From contig NW_004624742.1 in the NCBI RefSeq assembly GCF_000247695.1, forward strand, positions 7,708,263 through 7,772,262: a stretch of DNA of 64,000 nt. Reading direction: 5' to 3'. The stretch is from Heterocephalus glaber (Eukaryota > Chordata > Mammalia > Rodentia > Bathyergidae). Positions 11,401 through 25,900 of this stretch are shown here, piece by piece. Within the stretch, counting starts at the first letter, position 1, and the number at the start of each line of letters is the position of its first letter. The position numbers and the translations under genes are program-made. The notes below the pieces were generated by a model, which did no database searches, was not told the origin of the DNA, and was given only the letters and a program-made list of their open reading frames with translations.

Positions 11401-14400
11401 ACAGCTTGAAGTATTTCAAGCCCTAAAGGAAAACCTCCAACCTAGACTGATGTACCCTGCAAAACTATCCTTCAAAATTGATGGAGAAATAAGATACTCC
11501 CATGACAAAAAAACACCTGAAGAAATTCATGACTACCAAACCAGCACTCCAAAGTGTTCTGAAAGATATTCTAGAAAAAGAGAATAAGGAACCCCAATCA
11601 TATCAAAGGTAAGACAAGAAATTAAACAGAAAAGGAAAGAAGGAAGCCAACAGGAGGAAATAACACAACAAAGACAATGCATATCAGTTATAACCATCAA
11701 TGTTAATGGTCTCAGTTCAGCAATGAAAAGAAACAGACTGGCAGAATGGATGAAGAAGTAAGATCCAACAATATGCTACATACAAGAAACACATGTAATT
11801 AAAAAAAAAATTCATGGACTGCAAGTCAAGAGATGGAAAACAATATTCCATGAGACAAAAATCCAGAAAAAAGCAGGGGTAGCTATTCTATTTGCAAAAG
11901 TGGATTTCAAGCCAAGAATGATTAAGAGAGGTCACTACATCCTTGTAAAGGGAACAATCCAAGAGGAAGAGATAACAATCATAAACATACATGCACCAAA
12001 TAGCAGCATACCCAACTAAATAAATATTAACGGACATGAAAAATTATATCAGCATTAATACAGTGGTAATGGGAGACCTCCATACCCCAGTGTCACAAAT
12101 AGACAGATCAACTAGACAAAAAATCAACAATGAAATATTAGAATTGAACCAAACTTTTGAACAAATGAATTTAAATGGATGTCTACAGAATGTTCCATCC
12201 CACAACATCAGAATACACATTCTTCTCAGCTGTACATGAGACTTTCTACAAAACAGAGTATATATAGCTCATAGAACATGCTTAAGTAAATGCAAAGGAA
12301 ATGAAATTATCCCATGCATATTATCAGATGATAGTGTAATGAAATTAGAAATCAACGGCAAAAGAAATCATAAGAACTTCATAAACACATGGAAATTAAA
12401 TAACACCCTCCTGAACAACCAATGGATCATACAGGAAATTAAAGAAGAAATCAAACAAATTCTACAATTAAACGATAATGACAATACAACGTACCGGAAC
12501 TTATAGGATGCAATGAAAGCAGTTCTATGAGGGAAATTCATAATGGTGAATTCTCATAACAGGAAAACAGAGTGGGCTCAAATAAACAATCTAATGTTGA
12601 ACCTCAAGTTTCTAGAAAAAGAGTAAGTCAAGCACAAAGCTCATGAGGAAGGAAATTATAAAAATCAGAGCAGAAATTAATGCAATGGAGGCTAAGAAAA
12701 TAATACAAAGAAGCAATGAATCAAAGAGTTGGTTCTTTGAAAGATTAAAATTGACAAACCCTTAGCCAACCTTATCAAAAAAAGGATAGATTCAAATCCA
12801 TGCAATTAGGAATGAAAAGGATGAAATCACAACAGACCCTACAGAAATCATACTTTGAGAACCTCTATTGTAGTAAGATGGAAAATACAGAATGGACAGA
12901 TTCCTAGATACATATGAATTACCAAACTGGATCAAGAAGATATAAAAAATCTAAATAAACCAATTATCAGCCAATGAAATTGAAGATGTAATTCAAAATC
13001 ACCAACAAAGAAAAGCCCTGTCCTTGATAGATTCATTGCTGAATTCTATAAGAAATTTAGAGAAGACCTAATACTGCTACTCCTCAAACTCTTTAATGAA
13101 TTGAAAGGGAAGCAATAATCCCAAATTCACTCCTGGAAGCAAGCATTAGCCTGTTTTCAAACCAGAGAAGGATCCAACCTAAAAGGAGAATTATAGGCCA
13201 ATCTCCCTAATGAACATAAATGTAAAAATCCTCAGTAAGATATTAGCAAACAGAATACAGCAAATCATCAAGGTTATACACCATGACCAAGTGGGATTCA
13301 TCCCAGGGATGCAGGGATGGTTCAACATATGTAAATCAGTAAATGTAATACACTATATTAACAGAGCCAAGGACAAAAACTATATGATCCTCTCAATATG
13401 CAAAAAACACATCTGACAAGGTCCAACACCCATTTATGATAAAAAAAACTCTACAGAAAATTGGTATAATCTTTATCTCAATCTGATAAAAACCATCTAT
13501 GACAAATCAAGAGCCAACATTAAATGGACAAAACCTGAAAACTTTCACTTTAAAATCAGGAATAAGACAAGAATATCCACTGTCACTACTCTTGTTCAAC
13601 ATTGTTCTGGCAACAATAACCAGAGCAATTAGACAAGAGAAAGAAATAAAAGGAATAAGGATAGGAAAGGGAGAAGTTAAATTATCATTACTTGGGGATG
13701 GCATGATACTCTACACAGAAGACTCCAAAACCTCCACCAAAAGACTTTAAGAGTTGATAACCAAATTCAGTAGCAACATAGCTTGATTTAAAGTCACACT
13801 CAAAAATCAATAGCCTTCCTGTACACAAATAAACAGACTCACAGAGAAATTAGAGAAACAATCCCTTTCACGATAACATCCAAGAAAATTAAATACCTAG
13901 GAATCAATCTAATGAAGGAAGTAAAAGACCTTTACATCGAAAACTACAGTACTCTGAAAAAGGATATCAAAAAATGGAAAGATATCCCTTGCTCTTGGAT
14001 AGGAAGAACCAATATAGTTAAAATGGCCATACTTCCAAAATTGTTATACAGATTCAATTCAATTCCAATCAAAATCCGAACAGCATATTTCACAGAATTA
14101 GAAAAAAACAATCCTAAAATTCATTTGGAGCCAGAAGAAACCTGGAATAGCAAAGGCAATTCTGGGCAATAAAGGCAAAACAGGGGCTATCACAATCCGA
14201 CTTTATACTACAAAGCTACAGTGAGAAAAACAGCATGATACTGGCAAAAGAACAGACGTGAAAATCAACGGAACAGACCAGAGGATGCAGAAACAACTCC
14301 AGGCATACTCAGCCACCTTATCTTTGACAAAGGAGCCAAGCACCTTCACTGGCAGAAAGCCTCTTTAATAAATGGTGCTGGAAAAACTGGCTTTCCATAT

Positions 14401-17400
14401 GCCAAAGATTGACCCATGTCTTTTACCAAGCACTAACCTCAAATTGAAATGAATCGGATTTAAATATTAAAACAGAAAAATTAAATCTGCTGGAAGGGAG
14501 AATAGGTAGAATGCTTGATGACATAGGGGTAGGCAAAGAACACACAGGAAATAGTACAAAGAATCAACAACTGGGACCTCATCTTATTAAAAAGCTTTTG
14601 CACAGCAAGAGAAACCACCAACACAGTGAAGAGACGACCCAGACTGGGAAAAGATTTTTACCAGCTATTCTAGACTATAATCTAGAATATATAAAGAACT
14701 CAAAAAAATGAAATCTCCCAAATTTAAATACCCAATCAAAAATGGGCATCTGAGGGCCGGGGATTTAACTCAGTGGTTTCACTGCCTGCCTTACAAGCAT
14801 AATGTCCCGAGTTCCATCCCCGAAAAAAATGGGCATCTGAAATGAAAAGTCACCTCAGATGAAAAATTAGAAATGACAAATATATCAAAAAATGTACATC
14901 ATCACTAATCGTTCATGAAATGCAAATTAAAATAACTCTGAGATGACATCTCACTCCATAAAGAATGGCTATTATCAAGAAATCAACCAATAACAAATGC
15001 TGGCGGGATTGTGCGAAAAAAGGAATCATTCTCCACTGTTGGTGGGAGTGTAGACTGGTGCAACCACTATGGAAATCACTGTGGAGATTTCTCAAAAAAC
15101 TAAAACTAGAGGTTCCATTTAACTCAGCTATTTCCCTTCTTGGTATTTTCCTGGAAGAATTAAAAGCATCACACGACAGTGATATATGCACACTCCTGTT
15201 TATAGAGGCAATGTGTAATAGCTGAATTTTGGAAATAGCCCAAATGCCCATCAACTGACCAATGGATAAAGATGTGGCTTTTTAATACAATGGCCTAGTA
15301 CGCTGCCATAAAGAAGGATGAGCTTCAGCTAAATGGATGGATCGTGATACTATATTTTTCTTTTTTATTTTTTGGTACCGGGGGTTGAATTCGGGACCTT
15401 GTGCTTGGCAAGGCAGGCGGTGAAACCACTGAGCTAAATCCCCGGCCCCTAGACCATATTCTTAAGTAAAATAAATCGGACACAGATGTGTAAATACTGA
15501 ATAGTTTCTCTGGTATGAGAAATCAAAAGTGGAAATAAGGACTGAAATGTATAATGGATGTTGGGAAATGGGAAGAAAGTGTTCAAATGGGAAGGGAAAC
15601 AAGGGAGGAGGCAAGGAGAAAGGAAGAAAGGGACAAGAAAAAGTGGCAATAGAAAACAAAAATGGAACAAAAAAATTGAAACAAAGCTTTTGTACATAGG
15701 GAGGGGAGGGAGTTGGGGGGGGAATGGGATAAAATAAAATTTATTTTAAATAAAAGCATTTCGAGTGATATAATCTCAAAAGTCTGAGAAACCCTATCAG
15801 ATGGTATGAAAAACAACCTTAGTAATTTTATATTTGATGATATCTGCATGGGTAAATCTTAGTATAATCCTCAGAGTGAGAACTACTACCTATTCAGTTA
15901 CGGAGTAAATAATAGAGCCCAATGTAAAAGATGAACAATCTTTTCAGGTATGGTGAGAAGAGATACAAAATGGGGAGGGCCAAACTCTACAAAAAGCTAA
16001 GTCATTTTTAATTTAAGGAATTCACAACTATGTCTGTCTGGGAATGACAAACATTAATAAGGAAAACAGCAGATCCAAGTAAAGTGAGAAATAAAGATAA
16101 ACAGATGAAGTGCAAAGGATTATTTTTTCCTCACTGACAACAATAAAAGCAAGGGAAAAAATACATGAACCAAAAGCAGAAACTCACTTCTAATGACTTC
16201 AATTTCCAGGGTACAAGAAAAAATAATGTAGAAGAGGAGGCTGTGTGAAAAAGCTATAGAAGCCACTGTCTCCTTAGTAGCTGGGACTATAGGCATGTGC
16301 CACTATGTCCAGCTCCATGCTATTTCTTACCTTTTTTGTTTTCTCCTAGTTTTTATTCTTTTCTTTTCCATTTTTTTAACCTTTAACTTCTCATTTCTTT
16401 CTTTTGTTCCCATTTTTAATAAATCCTTGTGTTGAGGGCTGACTTTCAATAAATTGCAGCAAGGGAGCTGCTCTGCTATGTTCAAAACCCCAACCTCCAT
16501 GATATTTTCGTTACCAAGAGAATGAATAAAGCCTACTACAGGTGGAATAGTGCTAGGAACTGGTAAGTGGCAGAAAAACAAAGAATTTTTGAAAAACAGC
16601 ATTACATGTTGAAAGGGATGATCATGAATATCCAAAGCACATACTGCAGGTAGAATAAGATGATACAATTGAAAAATTAGAAGAAACTGATATCATTAAC
16701 TTAATGGGGACAAAGTTTAAAGGGGTATTTGGTCAGAATAAGAGCACCTCAAAGTAGAGAGTTTTAAGCTATGACCAGAGCTGACTACTAGCAAATGTTC
16801 TGGGGAATGACAACAGGAAATGGAGCAAACAGAAATGCTGAAAAAAGGGCAATCATTGAGTAATGTGATACCTAAGATTCTGGAATGCTAATAAGCAGGT
16901 AAATCACCGGAGATTTTCTTACAATGAAGATTCTTACTCAGGAGGCCTGCATATGACCTGGAATTCTGCATTCTAATGAGTCCCAGGTCTTCCATGTGTC
17001 TGCTCCAGGGACCACATTCGAAGTAATGGGGTTCAGGAGGAGCTCTCCCCAGTTTAGGTGCTTCCTCTATTTACATGGGTAAGACACTTCCCCATGCAGT
17101 GGTCTCCCACTGCATACAGTGAATCAACTGCGTACCGGAAAACACTATATAGAAACTGAAATTTATGCCAAGCTTAGTAGCACACACCTGTAATCCCAGC
17201 ACTCTGGGAGGTTGACGCAGTACTGCAAGTTCATGCCCTGCCTAAGCAACTTAACCACTTAGTGAGACCTTTTTCAAAATTTAAAATAAAAAGGACTGGG
17301 TATGTAGCTTAGCACAAAGGCCCTGGGTTCAACAGCCAGTGCTGTCCCCCACCAAAATCTAACGTATTTTTTCCTTAAAACTTACAAAAACCACCCACTT

Positions 17401-20400
17401 CAAACTCTTAACGCTAAATTTTTCCTAATTTAGCTACTGTCTTTTTAGTTACTGCCTTTTTCATGCCCTTATCTGCCAAAAGTTGTATCTCAATTAAGGG
17501 TTGCATAAATTTTTTTAAAAGTAATGTCAATAATGCAGTAAACAAGTCAAAGGAACAAGTCAAATTAAACCTGATTATTCAACTTTGAAGGTACTTGACT
17601 GAGCGTATATTTAATGATCATTAAATACATTTCAGGGTTTTGTGTTAAACAGCCCAAAAGTCAATATAAACTTCATTTATCTATAAAATAAACATTTACT
17701 GATGTAAATAACTGACCTCTGTAAATCTTCAACATAACAGTTCTCTTCAGTGTAGAATCATTTTAAACTAGGTATTATTTTATGAGCTCAAAAATCTCTA
17801 CAATTTCTATTAACTTCCTGAAAATGGTATGTTCTTGTTTGTACAGTAAATGTACACAATAAACTTTATGTAAAGAAGTCAAGAAAGCCAGGCATGGTAG
17901 CAGATCCCTGAATCCCAGCACTCTGGGAAGAAGAATCTGGAAGATCACAAGTTCAAGCCCATTCTGGGCAGCTTAACAAGATCCTCCCTCAAAATAATGA
18001 AATAAAAACAACAAAAGAGGCTGGGGATGTAGCTCAGGGCAAAGGCCCTGGGTTCATTGGGGGGGGGGGGTCCAATCTTTAATATATGACAAAAACCCTA
18101 ATGTGAGCCAGGAATACCTAATTGTTTACATCTGAGTTTCCTAGTATCAGAGGCAAATCTTTCTCCTAGCCTCCTGATTCCATAAGGGAGTATCCTCTGG
18201 AGAAACTTACCTGACCTCCTGCTTCCCTTCTAACTTTTATCCACGGCAGATGGAAGATCTATCCAACTAGTGCGCTAGAAAAACAACACTGGACATGCAA
18301 GACTCAAATCCCTTCTGGGTCTTCCTACCAACACAAAGGGTATATTCTATTCTATGACATGTAAACTAGGGGAAGCCTTTACAGCTGGATCATTAACAGA
18401 AGCTAGGGGGACATAAGTCTAACTTAACATTCTGGAGGGTGTCTGGATCGCGGGGTTGGGGGGGTGTTGCTCACCAGTAGATTCATCCGGTTGAGTTCAG
18501 CAGGTGAAAATGCTGTTGGCAGGTGGGGGCATGACCTGGAATGGTGTATTTCCCTCCCCAGCTCCTCCCTTCTGTTTTCTCCCTTCTCCTTCCTCCTTGG
18601 CAGACCCTTCTACCATGCCAATTCTGCCTCAGAGCCAGCTCATCATGAACTTAAATTGTGAGCCAAGATCTTGGGTCCGTGAGGCTCTGAGGTGCCGGGG
18701 AACGGCGGCGTTCGGCAGGGTGGAGGGGAGGCGGAAAGCGGCCCTCAGAGGTGAAAGCAGCCGGGCGCAGGAATCTTATCCGCGGCCCACTCCATGGTCA
18801 GCGCTCGAAACCCGTGTCCTGCCTCGTGCTCCACCTCCTGAACAACGTCCGGTACCTCCCGCTGGTGCCCTGTGGAGGCCCTGGGGCTGAGCTATGCACT
18901 CACGAGCTGAAGGGAGTTCTGGCGGCGGGGCACCCTGAAGCCGCAGGGACACCCGGACCGGCCACAGCTGGCCCCGCCCCCACCGGGCTCCCGGCCTCCA
19001 ACTGCTGGGCAGGAGGAGCATGAGCCTCGGGGTGGGCCAGGCCTGGGATCTAAAGTGAGGCCCGCCCTCCGGCGGCCCAGGGCCAGGCGCTTCAGATTCT
19101 GCCCTCACCACATGCAGAAGGGAGGCGCACTAAGATGTCCACGAGAACCCCGCTGCCCACGGTGAGTAAATGGGACGCTGAGAACCACACTTAGGGTTAG
19201 GCATGGAGATGGGCTACAAGAAGTTACTTGCCGCACTGGGAGCTCTGGAGCTCAGTGTAGAAACTCGATAGCTTCCTGTGCAGATGAACAGCCTCACATA
19301 GGAAGCTACAGACTACTGAAAACAATCGGCAAGGGGATCTTTTGCAAAAGTGAAATTGGCGAGACACACATTCTTACAGGCAGAGAGGCTGCCATAAAAA
19401 TAATTGACCAAACGCAGTTGAATCCAACAAGTCTACAAGAAGCTCTTCAGAGAAGAATAATGAAGATTTTAAATCATCCAAACACAGTGACGTTGTTTGA
19501 AGTCACTGAAACTGAAAAGACACTCTACTTAATCATGGAATATGCAAGTGGAGGTGAAGTATTTGACTATTTGGTTGCACATGGAAGAATGGAGGAAAAA
19601 GAAGAGCTAAATTTAGACTGTAACCCAGTAATTATGGTGTAAATTAAGTAGCACCTTAAGGTGTTTTCCTGACACTGATGGAAATGTATAGAATATTTAG
19701 GCAATAACATCACATCTTCTAAATCATGACATTAAAGTCTGAGGACAAGAGCACACCCGGGAGAGAAAGCTGGCCTTTTCTACAATGCACTCACTACATT
19801 AAAGTTGTACCCTGGGAATCTACATGGACCACATCAGCCACGCCTCCTGAGTATGGTGTGAGTGCAGGGGTGTGGGCAGCAGTGTGTGAGAAACATCTCC
19901 TTACACTCGCAGCCAGCATTGTCACTGGTACATCTGTGGGAGATCATTTGGTACTAAACATTACAATTGCCAACAAGGAAAATACTGTAAACTAGTTGAT
20001 AATTAACACAGGTTTACAGTTCATGCCTGTGGTTTTGTTTGTTGTTTTGTGTTTTTTTAGTGCAAAAGGTTTAAATTTATAGTTGTGAACATTGTTTGTC
20101 TGTTTTTCTAAGTAGATTCACAAGATAATTAAAAGTTCACTTTTTCTCAGAAAAAAAAAACTGTGAGCCAAAATAAATCTCTCTTCCTTTAAATTGGGGA
20201 TGTCAGGTATTTTGTCCCAGAATAAGTGAAAGTGACTAAGTTGTACTACTATGGCTGTCTTGATGTCCTGAATCAATTCAAAACATTTACCTTTCAGTCA
20301 TTTTGACTTTGCAGAACAGCCACAAGTCTCTTGGTCCCAGATCCAGTGAATAAGGTGGATGAGGAGACATCTTAATGTTTTTTATAAGACTGTCTTTCTT

Positions 20401-22953
20401 TTTTTTTGGTACCAGGGATCGAACTCAGGACCTTGCGCTTGCCAGGCAGGCACCGGAACCACTGAGCTAAATCCCCGGCCCAAGACTGCCTTTCTATGGG
20501 ATGTCACTTGAAAGTAGCATTCACCACACTTTTTACAACTCATAAAGACACTCAGAAAAGAGAACTTCTAGAACTGCTTCAACAAAGTGACAAGAACAAT
20601 GTGATGTATGTGTATGAAGCAGGCAGGAATACTTTGAGAGGCAATGTGTCTTTTACTGTAATAGCTTATTTTACTTTAAACATTCACTACATATTTTGAT
20701 CACCCCTTGTATTCTCCAAGTCAGATTTTCTTTTTAACCAAGGATAAAGCTGACATTTTTCAACTTCTGTCTAACTCTGTGTAAAGGACAAATCATTGTC
20801 TACTCCCCCACAATCCCAACAACTATATAATTTTTTACAGTAAAATTCTTCCCAATATGTTGCACTGTTTAAATATCACAAGAAGTTATTATTGTCACTA
20901 TTTAATTCTTCCAATATTATAGTATTTTTAAAAAAGTTTTTGTCCCCAAATCTTACCTTAACAAAACGTTCATACCGGGCCTTCACTATTGGATTGTTTA
21001 AAATGCTTGTAGCAGTCAAGACACTCTCTCTTTTTATTTGTTCCTTATAAGCCTATGAAAAACAAAACACACTGAAGGTACTAGGAAGCCATGCCATAAA
21101 AATGTTCATATAATTAAAACATTTTATCCCCAAATCCTCTGTTAAATGATTCCTTTTACAACAACTTAAGCCACTGAGCAACAACAGCTATTGGGACCGT
21201 AATCTAAATCACCTATGGGTTAAAACAATGAAGATCCACAAGCTAATCAACTTAAATAAAAACACTCAGGCCCAAATATCCTAAGTCTACATCTACTATA
21301 GATAAGTAGTTATTTCTGTCTCTTCTATTCTACATATACCTCCTCAGCAAAATACTAGTTTTCATGCTATCAATAGAATAATTTTTCATACTTCAAGAGT
21401 AAGTGGTCTTTCTCTAGGCAACAATTACCACAGACTGTACAGAGGGAGAAAAGATAATAATATAGAATGTCTAGTTGCCAAAAAGTGTCAAGGGAGTATC
21501 AAGAGAAGAGAAAGACAAAAATTAAGAAAAGACTGCACTCTCAAAGTGCCTAAAGAAATCTGATTTAAATGAAGTTTATATCAATACAAAATACAAAATT
21601 AAGAGTCAGCTGTCCTCTATTTAATACTTTATTACCTTTTGAGGGTTTTCTTTTTTTTTTTTTTTGAGACAATGCCCTGTTAAGTTGCTAAATTGCCCAG
21701 GCTGACCTCAAACTTGCAATCTTCCTACCTCAGCCTCCCAGAATATGGGGATTACAGGCATGCACCACCATACCCAGCTACTATCTGAATCTTTAAATCT
21801 GCTTTTCTAATTTAATACTTTCCCACAAACATAAATATTTGTGTTATTTGAAATAAATGATTAAATAAAGCTAGCCAATATAACAGAATTATGATAATAA
21901 TAGTTTTTTTTACAGGGATATTCTCAAAAAATTCAACAGCTGGTAGTGGTAATCACTTTCTAAATTCATTTTCTCTAGCCACTAGAAAAATTTATCAGTC
22001 ATAATCAAATCTTTATTTTCTTTTTTGTTCTAGAACACCCATACAAAACCATCTGGTAACAACTTTAAAAATAATAAAAACCACAGATCAGTGACAATTA
22101 TGATTTTCTGAATGCTTACTGTTACCAGTCACCACGCTCTTATATATTTTAGTTACTCTAATCCTTAAACAATCACATAAGAGAAGGATATTTCCATCCT
22201 CATCTTACAGATAAGGAAATTTAGACGAAGAAAGATTCATTTTCTTCTTTAACACTTTACTGAACCAAGAACCAAACCAAGAAAGTCTTGCTCTAGACCT
22301 CAGTCTTAACCATAACAAAACACTGCCTCTCTGAGTACACCTACTGTTACTCAGATTTGAGATTAACAGGACTATGAGCAGGTTGGTAGACATGAAATAA
22401 TGGTCAAAGGACGATAAAGGATTGATGGACATTTCAAAGATTTTATTAAGATAAATCAAAACTTACCTGCTTCCCTTTGATATGATCAGGAGATTTTAAG
22501 TGCTGCTGAACTGAACTATGTAGAGCAGGGATATACACACTGCAAGCACTGCAATGAACAGTCTCTACTTTCATCATGTGATCATCGGCAGTAACACCTA
22601 TTAAAGAAATGATCCACATAGTCTTATTTCAGACAAAGATTTTATTATTAGTTGTCACATTTATACCCCTTCTTCTAAAACAAAGAATCAGAGTATGTAG
22701 ATTTACATTAAATTCATCTACGTCTCATAAATCTGCATATAGATTTTTAAAAATTATATTTGGGGCTGGGGATTTAGCTCAGTGGTTCTATCACCTGCCT
22801 TGCAAGCCAAGAACCTGAGTTGAATCCCCAGTACCAAAAAAAAAAAATGAAATTAAATAAATGAATAAATAAGGGCCCAGGATTTAGCTTAGTGGTTTCG
22901 CCACCTGCTGCACAAGCACAAGGACCCGAGTTCGATCCCCGGTACCAAAACAA

Positions 22954-22985
<32 letters not shown>

Positions 22986-25900
22986 TTCTAAGGTGTAATT
23001 ACATTGTATTTCTTAATTATATTTAACATTCATGCTATAAGGTTCAGTCTACCTTTCAGAAAAAATAACAGGAAAACAAGTGTTGATTTTGTAGTAAAAT
23101 AAGAATATCCATGATTACAAATTTAGTGTAGGGAAAGGGGAAAAGATGTCAAAATTTTATGTAAAGGAAACAAAAATTTATGTTGGATCTTGTAAATGAT
23201 TACCAGAGCTTATTAAAGGCAAAGGTATAGATATACTATAAGGCATGGAAGCATGTAAGAGAAAATAATACTTTCTGGGAACTGAAAGTAATTTAGTACA
23301 GCTGGGCAGAGCATAAGGAACAAAGAAAAGAACATAAAAAGAAAAGGACCTAAGTTATAAAAAGCTTTATGTACCATAACTAAGAAACTGAACTTTATTC
23401 TGTAGAGGTTAGAGAGCCACTGAAATTTCCTGAAGTAATGAGACCATGTTGTAGAATCAGAAATGAGACTAAAAAGAACTAGTTAAAAAAATACAACCAT
23501 CAAGAGAACAGATAATAATTTCAACAAATGCAATATTTAAAAGAGAGGTAAAAAAACAAATTTGGTAAATATTTTTAAGTGAAAATTGGTAAGATATAAT
23601 GTTACAAATACAGTAAGGAAAAAGTACCTTGGATACCTTCCATATTTCTGGCTTTGGTATGTGTGGGGCTACTTTTCAAGATAAATGAAGGCGGTATTTG
23701 TGAATTTTTGTTTTGTTTTCTTTGCATGCTGAAGAACATTAATAGTTATGTTGATTTCATGTGACTGTTGAAAAGATGTCAACAGGCAGTTGAAATCAAT
23801 GAAACTACAGTTCCAAAGACAGATCTGTGTTAGAAATAGATGTATAAGTAATCAACATATAGGTATTTACTTAAGCTGCGAGTAAATGAGTCCATCAGAA
23901 AGAAGCATAAAGGAGAAAACAATAGTTAATGACACAAGAGTACTAGGAAAATAACCAAATTCTAAATGGCTCATAGAGAAAAAAAGCACAAAGACTTTAA
24001 AAAAAAGACGAGAGAATAAAGAGAACATTAGGCCAGTGAGGTACCAAGAAAGAAACTGGGAGAAAAATAAGAATGTAGTGAAAAATGTTACTGAAGAGGA
24101 GTCAAACAAACCTGCAGAAGTTCATGTTGGTAACTTCTGTCTGAACAGCTTCAATAAACTACTGATGGTAGAAAGTTTACTTTCAGTAGACTAATGATGG
24201 CATAAAATAATAAATGGGAGGTGAAGAAGCAGAAACCAGTGTAGACAATGTTTAAACACAACTGTTGGGCTGGGGATGTGGCTCTGTTAGAGCTTTCCTA
24301 CAAACCTGATTGTTTAAAGAGAAAAAGAAAAGGAAAGTTATAGGAGAACTATCACATTTTGTTCTTTTTGCTGTTTTTGTTTTTAAAAATATGTTTATAG
24401 GCTTCAGAGACAGAATCAAAAGGAAAGACTGAAAAACAGTAAAGTTCAAATTTAAATTTGAGAAGGGATAAGACAACAAAATAATGAAAGAAGTATTTTT
24501 CATGAAATTTCCTCTAAACTTAAGTGATGTGTGAGCATGGAAATAGAGCATCAAAGGAGTTCATTTCTGATAATCACTTGGAGCTACACTATATGGAAAT
24601 GGATACTATATTACTCTGGAGGGTATCATCTATACTAAACAGGTCATGACATATAAAATAAACATGTATATTTCTAAAACAGTCTATTTACCTTCCATAA
24701 CCTCTTTTTCAATTATTTTGACTTCTGTTTGATTATTTGTCTGTTGCTTACGAATGGATGTTTTCTTGAATTTATTCACCATACATTCCTAGAAAATACA
24801 AAGAAACCAAATAGTTTTCAATGAACATTTGGTAATATTTGCGTAGTACCATGTTCATCATATTGACATAATATCCACTAAGAACTATAATCTGTTTTTA
24901 AGGAGCTTAAAATTTAGTTGAAAAGTTATAATAAAATACTAGGAAACAACAAAAAGTTCTAACTTTTAAAAATGTATTTTAGGCAAATGGAAAAAAACTA
25001 AAGAGCTAGAATAGTGAAAAGGTCTTCTCAGGTAAATAAGTATTTAAGTCATAAATGAAAGAAACCCATTAATTAGTAATTATGGAAAAAATTTTAATTA
25101 GGGAACAGAATTTTGTGAGGATACAGAGTTGCAAATGATCACTGTATTTCTAACCTTCTATTAATGTCTCTCCTGCCAAAATTACTTTTATACTTTTATA
25201 CTCAATTACTGGTCCAGCTCGAGTCTCTTTTAGCATTCCTGGTCCCAAGCATTCTTCCCTTCTCCAAGACTCTGGAGTATTTCTGGATTCTTGGCATTTC
25301 CACTCAAATGTACTATTTGTGTATCTGTGAATGTGTTGTACTTCCAATTATTTTTGGTTCATTAAGAGTAATATCTGTGGGGGCTGGGGATTTAGCTCAG
25401 TGGTTCCACCGCCTGCCTTGCAAGCTAAGGACCCAAGTTCAATCCCCAGTACCAAAAAAAAAAAAAAAAAAAGAGTAGTATCTGTGGCCTTTGGTGTCTG
25501 ACACAACATATTTCATCGATATTAAAGAAAAACTCATATTGATGACCATATACTGACAGTACAAAGGACATTATAAACAGAGACCAGGCTCCCTGGGTCT
25601 GAATTCAGATTCTGCCGCTTTATGACAGGGTCAATTCGCTGAGCTGATCTTTCAATTGTGATAAAATGAGTTACAGTGAAGCTCAAGTGAAATAATGAAT
25701 TAAAGTTCTCAGCACAATCCAAGGTATGCAGTAGATGGATGATGGAGGATAGGTGTGAATCTGTATCAACAAATGGTTGTAAAAGAAATTCTTTTCCTGA
25801 CACCTCTGCCAGAAACTACTCTGACAAATGTAAAATAATTTCTCAAATAAAAAATCCAAACTTTATTATAGAAGAATTCAGATCTAATTGTGGGTTCATT

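Larger units (their letters stand above)
8948..15760 (+). mobile_element. Near-full-length, inactivated L1 retrotransposon
   Basis: Begins with gggaagatggcacagtgg, the usual L1 5' UTR opening, and runs 6.8 kb. Order: 5' UTR (8948-10540), ORF1 remnant (about 10540-11260, coiled-coil and basic region), inter-ORF spacer (11270-11670), ORF2 remnant (about 11680-15245: endonuclease start [20 protein letters not shown], reverse-transcriptase motif LGDGM at 13695), then a purine-rich 3' UTR. Four ID-like SINEs interrupt it. Both ORFs carry many stops and shifts, so it is dead. It lies antisense in intron 11. Confidence 0.85.
6883..20956 (-). other. ZNF326 intron 11
   Basis: 14 kb, the largest intron, separating the last coding exon from the rest. 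It holds a near-full-length L1, a MARK3 retrocopy and many SINEs. 15770-17160 and 20245-20380 have little that I recognise; 20485-20700 has a weak mariner-like look (a [12 protein letters not shown] end) but is not assignable. Confidence 0.75.
21053..22466 (-). other. ZNF326 intron 10
   Basis: 1.4 kb with an antisense B1 (21648-21779) and a MIR-like relic (22105-22245). Nothing else identified. Confidence 0.7.
22598..24691 (-). other. ZNF326 intron 9
   Basis: 2.1 kb. Two ID-like SINEs sit close to exon 10 (22762-22960). 23000-24250 is AT-rich with no assigned feature; a short ID fragment is at about 24265-24310. Confidence 0.7.

Noticed and set aside
18504..19111. Overlapping GC-rich open frames on both strands
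   Set aside because: They run from LTR sequence into the CpG-rich 5' UTR of the MARK3 retrocopy; open frames are expected by chance in GC-rich DNA.
20485..20700. Possible mariner transposase end
   Set aside because: Only a vague resemblance around GRNTLRGN; no inverted repeats found.
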